Positions 55,691 to 64,000 of a DNA stretch of 64,000 bases are shown piece after piece. Source of the stretch: Annona cherimola. Its lineage: Eukaryota; Streptophyta; Magnoliopsida; Magnoliales; Annonaceae. The position numbers were made by a program, and so were the translations under genes. Within the stretch, counting starts at the first letter, position 1; every line of letters begins with the position of its first letter. The notes beneath the pieces are model-generated. The model saw nothing but the letters and a program-made list of their open reading frames with translations. It was not told where the DNA came from and did no database searches. The DNA lies in the NCBI GenBank assembly GCA_030490835.1, contig CM059975.1, forward strand, positions 7,653,579-7,717,578, in the 5' to 3' direction.

Positions 55691-56008
55691 GACTGCACTG
55701 TGCAGTCCATGCACTGTGGGCCCCACCTGATCATAAATAGAAAATCCACCCCACCCATTGTATTTAGAATTGTTCACTTTATTACCATACCAATTTTTAT
55801 CCAAATCCAACATGTGTGTAGTCTCCATCTTAAAATAGTGCAAAATCAACGTAATAAAATATTTTAATGTAAATATCAAGTTTAAAGTGATTTTTTCAAC
55901 ATCTAAACCGTCTAAAGTATGATTTATATATTGATAAATGAGTGTATAAAGTTTCATTACAATCTAATATGTGTGGGGTCCATTTTACAGCAGACTGCAC
56001 AGGATCGG
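55691..56008 (+). mobile_element. Small palindromic element between TA microsatellites, copy 1
   Basis: Left end is a perfect short palindrome, GACTGCACTGTGCAGTC (55691-55707), followed by GTGGGCCCCACCTGATCAT. The body follows family A order (CCACCCATTGTATTTAGAAT, AAAATCAACGTAATAAAATA). The right end reads GTGGGGTCCATTTTACAGC, then AGACTGCACAGG, matching the left end inverted. TA runs border it on both sides (about 55670-55682 and 56013-56031), like Micron-type elements of other plants. Confidence 0.6.
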
Positions 56009-56013
56009 TTCTC

Positions 56014-56045
<32 letters not shown>

Positions 56046-56392
56046 CTGTTCCGGTGCAGCGTCACTGCACCGGAACAACGGTACAGTGGCCCCAAAATGG
56101 GCATCACATGATCATGAAATCATGATCTACTCCACCCATTGTATTTATAATAATGTATTCTATTACCATACCAATTTTCATCCCAATTAGGTACTTTAAA
56201 GTTGTTATTTTCATCAAACTATTTTATTACGTTGGATTTGTACCATTTTCAGATGAGGCCCATATACATATCTGATTGGGATGAAAATTGGTATGGTAAT
56301 AGAATACATTATTATAAATACAATGGGTGGAGTAGATCATGATTTCATGATCATGTGGGGCCCATTACAGCGATGCTGCACAGGAATATAAT
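56046..56392 (+). mobile_element. Small palindromic element between TA microsatellites, copy 2, with a perfect 82-bp inverted repeat
   Basis: The left end is a perfect hairpin, GTTCCGGTGCAG (56048-56059) with CTGCACCGGAAC (56065-56076) around a 5-base loop. The main arms 56106-56187 and 56275-56356 are exact reverse complements over all 82 bases by hand reading, with an 87-bp loop. The right end GGGGCCCATTACAGCGATGC is like copy 1. It is bordered by a TA run, then GA repeats on the left (56013-56045) and a TA run on the right (about 56393-56413). Confidence 0.75.
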
Positions 56393-56414
56393 CCATATAT
56401 ATATATATATATAG

Positions 56415-56640
56415 GGATGATCTTGTTAGCCCGGCTAAGTAAATGTCTCACTTAGCCCAACTCAAAAATCCTATTTAAAACAATTTTTTTTTTTACTTTT
56501 TTCTTCATACACTTGTTTATTTAAGTATATTTAATATATAAATCAAGTTTTACCATTTTTGAATATGTGTACATATTATTTTTAGATTTTTAAAAATAAG
56601 GATATTTTAAATATATATATATATATATATTTATATTATT
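56415..56640. repeat. AT-rich repeat related to the foldback elements at 17515 and 63270
   Basis: Starts GTTAGCCCGGCTAAGTAAAT and CACTTAGCCC, followed by a T run and TTTATTTAAGTATATTTAAT and AAATCAAGTTTTACCATTTT blocks also found at 63350-63420. It looks like one arm of that element. Confidence 0.5.
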
Positions 56641-57292
56641 TGAGTTATCATATGCGGCCCAAGATTTTTCTACGGAAAAATTAATAAATGGCTGACTCAC
56701 TTTTGGCAACCATTGATGGGGCATACCATCTGCAACTATTGTTCATGATAATGAAGTATTAACAGTCGAACTCTTCAATATCACATTTCCAAATAACTGG
56801 AGTGGAGTTAATTGCAATAATGCAACTTTGCGGGATATGGGCAACCATCGAGAGAGAGAGAGAGAGAGAGAATCTGACGGTTGGTAGAGATGGAAAGCCA
56901 AAAATAGGGAAGTGGAAGTGGATCCACTGATCTCTTCCAGCCATGCAAAACATGGAAAGAAATCCCAACGGCTCCGTTGAGTTGGCGCCAAATGATGGAC
57001 CTTTGCTGTCTCTCTTTGAAACGTTCAACCCCAGCTTCCTCTAGACGCATATAACTGTCCCAGCCTTCCCCCAGCACTCTCATTCACAAAACAGAAAAAC
57101 CGGGAAAACAGGGAGCTAGAGAGGGAGAGAAAGGGGAAGAAGGAAAAATATAGTTCCGTTCTTCTCCATCAGAGCTTTTCCTGCATACAATTTCTCAGAA
57201 ACTCTGCTGGAGAAGCTCTGATTCCTATTTTTTTTTTTTTTTAAAAAAGCAAAAAAAAAAAAAGAAAGAAAAGAAAAGAAAGGAGGGAGGTA

Positions 57293-59963
57293 ATGACAGA
57301 CATTGTGGTTTCTCCTAAAAAAGAGCAGAACAAGGCCGAGGAGAAGGTAGCTGTAATGGCTGATGGAGCTGTTGAAAACGAGAAGATGGCAGTCGAGGAT
57401 GCAGAGATGAAGAAATTAGAGGAGCCTAATAACGGAAATAAGGAGAAAATAGCTGGAATAGTTGACAGATCCGTAGAAGATGCAATTGGTAGAGTGGAAG
57501 ATTTTGACTCGAAGAAATTAGAGGAATCCGAGAAGAGAGAGGAGGAGGAGATGGCCGGGATTACCTATAGAGGCATTGAAAATGAGAGGGCTGAAGCGGA
57601 AGATGAGAAAACGAAGAAATTAGAGGAGTCCGAGGAGAAAGATGAGGAGAAGATAGCTGGAATTTCCAGCAGAGCTTTGGAAAATGAGAAGACTGAAGCG
57701 GAAGATGCAGAGACGAAGAAATTAGAGGAGACAGAGAAGAGAGACGAGGAGAAGACGGCTGGGGTGACAAACAGAACTTTCGAAATTGAGAAGGCAGAGG
57801 CGGAGGATTCAGAGGTGAAGAAAACAGAGGAACCGAAAAGGGGAGAGGAGAAGAACGATGTGGAAGGCGATAGTCAGGCGCCTTCACCAGCCGTTGGGAA
57901 GACGACCACATTCAAGGGAATGAAGAGCTCAAAATTCAGGGATATGATGAGTTCCTCATTCAGAGAAGAGAGCACTTTGCTTTGTGATCTGAAGGAGCTT
58001 GAGAAGAAGGCGTTGGACGAGCTGAAAGAAAAGCTGGAGGAAGCAATCCTAGGAAACACGCTCTTCAGCAATGAAGAACCGAAGATAGAAGAAAAGGCAA
58101 CCGGAGAGAGCTCTGTCAAAGGGGGAAAACCAGGAGAGGGGGATGTAGATAAGTCAGCGGCCGAAAGGAAAAAAGGAGAGGAAGCAAAACCAACTGAAGA
58201 TGGAAAAACAGAGACGGAGGAGCAGGAAAAATCTGCTGAAGAAGGTGAAGAAAAGGAGATACAGAATCCAGAAGTAGACAAGGACATATCGCTTTGGGGT
58301 GTTCCACTGCTGCCCAGCAAGGAAGAAGGCAGCACCAACGTCGTCCTCATGAAATTCTTACGGGCCCGCGAATTCAGGGTCAATGATGCATTTCTGATGC
58401 TGAAGAACACCCTCCAATGGCGAAAGGAATTCAAGACTGATATGATCTTGGACGAAGAATTCGACCCCGAGCTCAGCTCCACCTGTTACTTGAAAGGCGT
58501 TGACGCCGAGGGGCACCCCATCTGTTACAACATCTATGGTTTGTTTGAGAACGAGAAGCTTTGCGAGAAGACTTTCGGGACAGAGGAGAAGCATGGCAGG
58601 TTCTTGAGGTGGAGGGTGAGGGAAATGGAGAAGAGCATCCAGGAGCTGGACTTGGAGCCCGGAGGCATCTGCTCCGTTCTCCAGATCAATGATCTGAAAA
58701 ACACACCCGGACCTTCCAAGAGGGACATCAGGCTCGCAGCCAAGCAGACTGTAGCCGTGCTGCAAGACAACTACCCAGAGTTTATCGCAAAAAATGTAAG
58801 AATTTCTGCCAAAATTCGTTGTTTCTTTTTATCCTTTAGGCTGCTGGTTTTGAAATGATATTGAAACGGGAAATGGGCCATCTGGGCAGAAGGGAAAAAA
58901 ATTCACCACCCTTTCTCACTTCTGTCCACTCATTTTAATGTGATTTGTTTGTCTCATAAAGTATACAGTTTTTTGCCCCCCAAACAGAGTATTTTCACTC
59001 CAACTGTGGTGAAAATATTTTCATCTCAAATTTTGTTTTAATCCTTTGGAAATGGAAAATCAAGAATTGGGTATACGATGTTGATTTTGGAGGGTCTGGA
59101 TAACGCTGGGTGCAGATCTTCATTAACGTTCCTTTATGGTATTACGCATTCAATGCTCTGATGACTCCATTCCTGACTCAAAGAACCAGGAGCAAGTTCG
59201 TCTTTGCTCGGCCATCCAGGGTCACTGAAACTCTTCTCAGGTAAGATTTTCTATGATGCCATTAATAATATTTCTGCTCCTGCATAAATAAGCATTTACA
59301 AATTTTGACTGAAGGGTGTTTCCTGCTGCAAAGGAATGAATGTGGTTAACCCAAGCGTGTTTTGCTCCTGGTTTTGATAGATATATTCGTGCTGAAGATA
59401 TCCCAATTTGCTATGGGGGTCTAAAACGGGAGAACGATACTGCGTTCGACTCTGAGAATAGCGGTGTTTCTGAGTGCTTTGTGAAATCGGGAGGTCTGGA
59501 AGTCGTTGAAATTTCTGCACCAGAGGTAAATAATATTGCAATATAATTTGCTGCCTTCAGATGCCTTGATTTCTCATTTTCAGGATGCCAATGCTGATTG
59601 GGGCAATGTAGAATGGATTACTGTTCATATCACATGTTGGGTTTCCTCTGTGAATCCAATCAAAACTGCTTGGACACAATGAAAAAAAATCTGTCTTTGG
59701 TATTAAAACAGGTGGGAACCACTCTCCTTTGGGACCTGACTGTGATAGGCTGGGATGTGTACTACAAGGAAGAGTTCGTGCCAACTGATGAGAAATCATA
59801 TACCCTTATCGTTAAAAAGGGTAGGAAGATGCACGCCGAAAATGATCCCATCCGAAACACTTTTAAGAACAAGGAGCCTGGCAAGCTTGTTTTGACAATT
59901 GAAAATAGCACATTCAAGAGGAAGAGGATCCTATACAGATACAAGGAAGTGAAAAGCAGTTAG
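57293..59963 (+). CDS. PATL: Patellin (SEC14-GOLD phosphoinositide-binding protein)
   Basis: Patellins bind phosphoinositides and work in membrane traffic, cell-plate formation and auxin-related membrane events. Four exons: 57293-58795, 59116-59240, 59381-59525, 59712-59963; phases agree and give 674 aa. Residues 1-320 are acidic, Glu/Lys-rich and probably disordered or coiled coil. Within them a unit of 34-35 residues is repeated five times (starting near residues 21, 56, 90, 124 and 158), each with an acidic ED block, a KKLEE-type block and an EEKIAGI-type end. The CRAL-TRIO N-terminal helix region follows (about 329-385, MKFLRAREFRVNDAF), then the SEC14 lipid-binding lobe (about 395-560, including FINVPLWYYAFNALMTPFL). 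The GOLD domain ends the protein (TLLWDLTVIGWDVYYKEEF, YTLIVKKGRK, LVLTIENSTFKRKRILYRY). The acidic extension is typical of patellins; which Arabidopsis PATL is closest I cannot say. The ATG follows a purine-rich leader (GGAGGTAATGAC). Confidence 0.95.
57353..57865 (+). repeat. In-frame 102-105 bp tandem repeat coding for the patellin acidic region
   Basis: Five adjacent units give the 34-35 residue protein repeat. DNA words such as AAGAAATTAGAGGAG and GAGAAGA recur each period, so the repeat arose by duplication of DNA and has since diverged. Units 3 and 4 look most alike. Confidence 0.8.
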
Positions 59964-61214
59964 CCTCCTCTTAAGAAGAAAGAGGGCGACAACTTATCCT
60001 GTCTGCCACCTGATATATATATAAATTATTTCAACCAATTCCCCTTAAGAATGAGAAAATCATTTGTAACACTACTATATTTGCATGTGGTCATTATAGT
60101 TTTTCGGGAAAGGGGGACTAGTTCAGTTCATTCTTTCCTTTCAGGCAAGATTGGGAGTGTGGCAGTGAGAAGAAAATATGTCTTGCGAAACAGAGCTCGA
60201 TTTGCAGAATCTGCTAGTTGTTTTGCACTACCGTAATGTCAATTTTGATCCAATTGGAAATTTTGACTATTTTGTGATAATGTAATTCTAGTTTTTGACT
60301 ATAAGCATTTCCAATTTGGGGGCTTTTCCCTTCTTTCCCGCCATGCTTTCTTCTTTCACCTCATTTGAAGGCTGCAGGTAAATTCATTTCAGGTTAACGA
60401 ATTCTTAAGAATCAAGGATCATTTGAACCCATCTGCAATCTCGGTCCTATTAAATATTAATCACAACCTTAATCAGAAAATTTAGTCCAGCCTCAATGAA
60501 CTTCGTGCATTAGAACAACTACATTTATTAGTAGTTTGATTTGGCTTTTAAGTTGTCCCCTCCAGGAGTAAAGTTATCACTTTGGTACCACTTACGTTAT
60601 CCGCTTGAGCTATTATGTAAGGCCCGAAAGCTTTTTCGGCCTAAAATCATTAGTTTTATATACACATGCTTTATCAATAATTTTAGTTAGACATCTAAGT
60701 TATCTCCTCTTGATCCTCGCCACAGTAAACAAGCATATGCAATGAGAGATATACACATGATGAGCATTTTATGCATTTTACCTCCATGAGTACGTGATTT
60801 ACTTTTAGGCCGAGAGTACTAGTTGATGAGCTGCTTTCGAAGGTTATCGATTTTAGATATACTGTTGCCACGAGGCTACCAACGACCATGGACTCATATG
60901 CTCTTAGGTCGTCGGTGCAAACCTCAAGTTCCATTGTTACATGTAGGTGTTATTATTCCCTCTATGGGTGAGGGCATTTAATGTTTCCTCTTAAAGTGGA
61001 TGTGTTTATAGAAAATTTTTTCATTATGTGAAAGTTGACTGTGTTTAAGTACAATATTTGGCGTTATAGTGTGTATATATACCAATAAAAAAAGATTTTA
61101 GATATATACTGTTGCTATGGGCTGCTGAAAATTTGTGCGTGTTTGACAATCAATGGGTTTCATTTCAACTGCTCAATTACTCACAGCTTTTAATAAACAT
61201 ATATGAGTTGTATG

Positions 61215-62015
61215 TAGGGTTGCAACTTGGGATTAGTTGTACCGGGTTTGGCAAACCCTAAAATTAGAATCCAGGTTTGGGTTGGGTTGCATTGGTTTCG
61301 GGTTGAAATTTGGATTACTCTTAAACCAATAAATGTTGAAATTACCGATAAAGATAACAAATTTTTAAAATATTATTGCATTTGTGCATGAATAATTTAC
61401 ACGTGAATATATTTATATGACTTATGATATCTTTGATTTTGATGAAAGTTAGTCTTTTAATTAAAAAATAATTCTAAACGCAATAAATATAATGAATTTA
61501 CATATAACAATTAATGTAAGAAAAATAAATAAAATTACATACAATCACTATTTTTAATAAAAGTGAAATATATACATATATCTTGTAATTAATTAGTATA
61601 TATGCAATAATTTTAAAGAGTGATATATTTACAATTATTTGCAAATAAAATTATCGTGGATATAATATATTCAATTTTTATGGACAAATGTATATAATAT
61701 TCAGGTTTTAGAATAAACGTTTTACAGTTTAATTAGGTTATGATTATATGGAATAAATTTTATTACACTTGTTGTTGAAATACTTAATGCAGAAAAAAAT
61801 ATAATTATTTTTAATAAATTAAGCAGAATATTGGATTCTGACTAGGTCGAGTTTTGGTACCGAGTTGATGAAAATTTGAAATTGATTTCGGATTTTCTCG
61901 GATCAGGTTGAAACTGGATCCAATAAAAAAATTTAAAAATAAAATCCAGTCTTAGTTTTGAAACCAAGTCAGGTCGGGCAAGTTCAGACCGACCTGCTAC
62001 TAAGTTGCACTCCTA
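61215..62015. mobile_element. hAT-like non-autonomous element
   Basis: Ends TAGGGTTGCAACTTGG and CTAAGTTGCACTCCTA are inverted matches. The 8-bp flanks GTTGTATG and GTTTTATA agree at six positions. Subterminal regions repeat GGGTTTGG and GGTTTGGGTTGGG-like words on the left and GATTTCGG, GGATCAGG words on the right. No transposase; 801 bp. Confidence 0.65.
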
Positions 62016-62544
62016 GTTTTATACGCTCATTCAAATATTGAGTTTGAACTCCGTCCTGTTACGGGAGTATTTAGTCTCTTGTAGAGATAGGTGGCAGCTT
62101 GTTGTTTCCCATATAAATTATGTCATCGAACTGAACCTTCATTAATATATTTGGTATGATAAACCTTGAAAAAATTATGTAATGGATATTAATAACACTA
62201 AATACATGAGATGTTAATTTATTAATGGATCTTCATATAGATTTTGACTAGCTGGTAGCATGCCATACATAATAGATGATTATCTAACATATCTGGAGTT
62301 TCTTGTTAAATTCGATGATTCAGCACTCAACTCTGCAGAGCTTACTATAAGGACACACGTAACTTGCTTTCCGAAGAAGCATGCTACTTTGGTCTCAGTG
62401 ACAATGAGTCAGTTACTCAGTAGGGCCGACTATAGGGGCCTGTCGTTCAATTCAACATGCAGTATGCGGGCAAAATTTCGTCGTTGTTTGTGTGTTGGGT
62501 GGCCAACTCCTCAGTTTTGAGAAAGGTTTTTTTTAAAAAAAAAA

Positions 62545-63005
62545 ATAAAATAAAAATATTTTGGCCCTCTTGCTTTTTAATCCATGAAAATATTGTATTT
62601 GCTTTTTAAATCATGTAAGTTTGCCCTTTTTGCATGTTAAACTCTGCCATTAAAACACCAAACTAAAAACTGTTATTTATTAATAAAAAGTCCAAAATAA
62701 TTTTGTGACTTAGTTGAATCGACTCATACACACAGACATGACAATTTTATATGACTCAGTTGAGTCGACTCATAAACATAAGTTCACTCATTTTTTAAAC
62801 TTTCAAATAGTGCATGTTTAATGGTCAAGTTGAGTTGATTCTTTTAAGGGCAATATTATCATTAAAAAATTACTGTTGACAAATTTTTCTTTTATTTGGT
62901 GACATGCATTAATGGTAAGGTTTAAAATGCAAAAGAGTCAAACTTACAAGATTTAAAAAGCAAATATGTATAGTTAGAAATACCAAAATGCAAATAACCC
63001 ATTTG
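62545..63005. repeat. Foldback repeat related to 34640-35850
   Basis: Left text TTGCTTTTTAATCCATG and TTTGCTTTTTAAATCATG is mirrored on the right by AGATTTAAAAAGCAAATATG and AAAATGCAAATAACCC. The middle holds GTTGAATCGACTCATA and GTTGAGTCGACTCATA as a direct pair (62712, 62759). Confidence 0.55.
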
Positions 63006-63269
63006 CTGGAATATAAAGTTACATTATCGTCGATATACATATGTATAAACTAAAGAAGAAAAACAAAATTACTAGTACTTAACGTGTAATTGTTTTAATA
63101 TATAATTATGCATTATTTTATCAACATTGTCATATTGTTGGCATTGTTTTACTAACATGTATTTGTTTTAATATATATTTATGTGTTGCTCTTGGGATAT
63201 TGAAGGAATAAAATCTGATAGATAGGATAAGGTTTGATGAAAACTAAATCAACATTTGTATAAGGTATG

Positions 63270-63680
63270 ACAGACTATTTACTGAGAAACGATCCTATTA
63301 ACTTAGGCTAAGTAATGACTTACTTCGACCATCTCCATTAATTTTTTTTTTACTTTTTTCTTTATACACATATTTATTTAAGTGTATTTAATATATAAAT
63401 CAAGTTTTATCATTTTTGGATATATGTATATATTTTAAAAAAATTTAAAATATAAGGGTATTTCAACCATTTTCAATGGTTAAAAATGACTAAAATGACC
63501 AAATGTTTAAAAATCAAATATATATATATATACACATATTCAAAAATGGTAAAACTTTGTTTATATGTTAAATTTGTATATATTAACAAGTTTATGAGGA
63601 AAAAAGTAAAAAAAAAATTTAATAAATTTTTTAAATGGTACATTTGTATATATATTCACATAGTTTAACCGAAATTACAG
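63270..63680. repeat. Foldback MITE related to 17515 and 56415
   Basis: A T run with ACTTTTTTCTTTATACAC, TTTAAGTGTATTTAATATA and AAGTTTTATCATTTTTGG on the left is mirrored by CAAAAATGGTAAAACTTTG, a TTATATGTTAAATTTG block and GAGGAAAAAAGTAAAAAAAA on the right, centred near 63480. Confidence 0.6.
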
Positions 63681-63922
63681 ATATGCCCACGTAGTTTCAC
63701 GAATTGTATATTATCCCGTATAATTTCACCCAAATTACATATAACCCTATGTTAACTATTACCATCAAATAAAACATTAGTGAATTATTTAATTTTCGAA
63801 ATCACCCTTGCATGGTTAAGTGGCATTGGCGGCAAGCTACAAACGACATCCGCATGACACACATGCAAATATGTGTACAGGAAGTCCAAAATCCCCGTTC
63901 TTGATCGCTGAAGCCAACGATA

Positions 63923-64000
63923 ATGGCCACGACATCCAGCCTCGCCGTCATCTTCCAACTTCCAAGACGGCCGTCTCGTTCCTCGTCTCACTCCTTCCAT
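63923..64000 (+). CDS. Possible start of a plastid-targeted protein, cut by the window end
   Basis: From an ATG at 63923 the frame is open to the end of the window (26 codons). It reads MATTSSLAVIFQLPRRPSR and continues Ser- and His-rich, with no acidic residue, as a chloroplast transit peptide would. GC content rises here compared with the AT-rich sequence before it. The opposite strand is also open, so this is only a suggestion. The product is unknown. Confidence 0.35.
   Translation, partial: MATTSSLAVIFQLPRRPSRSSSHSFH

Larger units (their letters stand above)
53832..57292. other. Spacer between TWINKLE and patellin
   Basis: The first few hundred bases should be the TWINKLE 3' UTR. From 54250 to 55300 I see nothing recognisable. 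From 55340 to 56640 it is a cluster of small palindromic repeats, listed separately. The last 600 bp carry a GA microsatellite (about 56850-56870) and a purine-rich presumed 5' UTR with T and A runs (57224-57290) just before the patellin start. Confidence 0.5.
59964..63922. other. Intergenic region downstream of patellin
   Basis: The first few hundred bases should contain the patellin 3' UTR. No gene is supported. It holds a hAT-like element, two foldback-type repeats (listed separately) and AT-rich filler. 62016-62520 shows nothing I recognise. Confidence 0.5.

Noticed and set aside
55625..56190. Frames rich in IYIYI across the TA microsatellites
   Set aside because: Microsatellite translation inside small palindromic elements.
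59526..59711. Readable text in patellin intron 3
   Set aside because: Exon 3 ends in phase 0 at a GT donor and exon 4 starts in phase 0 after AAACAG, giving the normal run into the GOLD domain; including the interval would insert a stop.

Overview
This is nuclear DNA from a flowering plant. It is AT-rich, its genes carry many GT-AG introns with plant-type splice sites, and the spaces and introns are filled with plant transposons. The proteins (mitochondrial mercaptopyruvate sulfurtransferase, a PLS-class PPR protein, the organellar TWINKLE primase-helicase, a patellin, and a TRICHOME BIREFRINGENCE-LIKE fragment) are all land-plant types. I cannot name the species. No CRISPR array, rRNA, tRNA gene or bacterial operon is visible.

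Layout. 1-2.3 kb: AT-rich repeats, possibly a large intron. 2.29-2.79 kb (minus): the first two exons of a TBL/PMR5-type gene, the rest not visible. 3.185-14.652 kb: one Ty3/gypsy element of the Tat/Ogre type, with 1.07-1.08 kb LTRs about 99% identical, dual RNase H and broken reading frames. 14.7-19.9 kb: a graveyard of small elements, including a tRNA-type SINE with an 18-bp target duplication. 19.96-30.03 kb (plus): a complete 12-exon MST1/STR1 gene whose intron 10 holds a 1.28-kb Mutator-like element carrying a broken RBR ubiquitin-ligase fragment (a Pack-MULE). 31.75-34.33 kb (minus): an intronless PPR gene. 36.6-53.8 kb (plus): a 21-exon TWINKLE gene with several MITEs in its introns and one GC-AG intron. 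55.3-56.6 kb: a cluster of small palindromic elements bounded by TA microsatellites, one with a perfect 82-bp inverted repeat. 57.29-59.96 kb (plus): a 4-exon patellin (SEC14-GOLD) gene with an acidic N-terminal 34-residue repeat. 60-63.9 kb: hAT-like and foldback repeats, then the possible first 26 codons of a plastid-type protein at the window edge.

How the genes relate. MST1, the PPR protein and TWINKLE are all expected in mitochondria and/or plastids (cysteine and sulfur metabolism, organelle RNA processing, organelle DNA replication). MST1 and PPR are convergent; PPR and TWINKLE are divergent across a 2.3-kb spacer that holds a large foldback element. I see no sign that they form a functional cluster; neighbours in plant genomes are usually unrelated.

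I built all exon models by hand from splice signals, reading phase and remembered family sequence. MST1, TWINKLE and patellin each close in frame (375, 693 and 674 aa), which supports the models. Repeat boundaries marked approximate were judged by eye.
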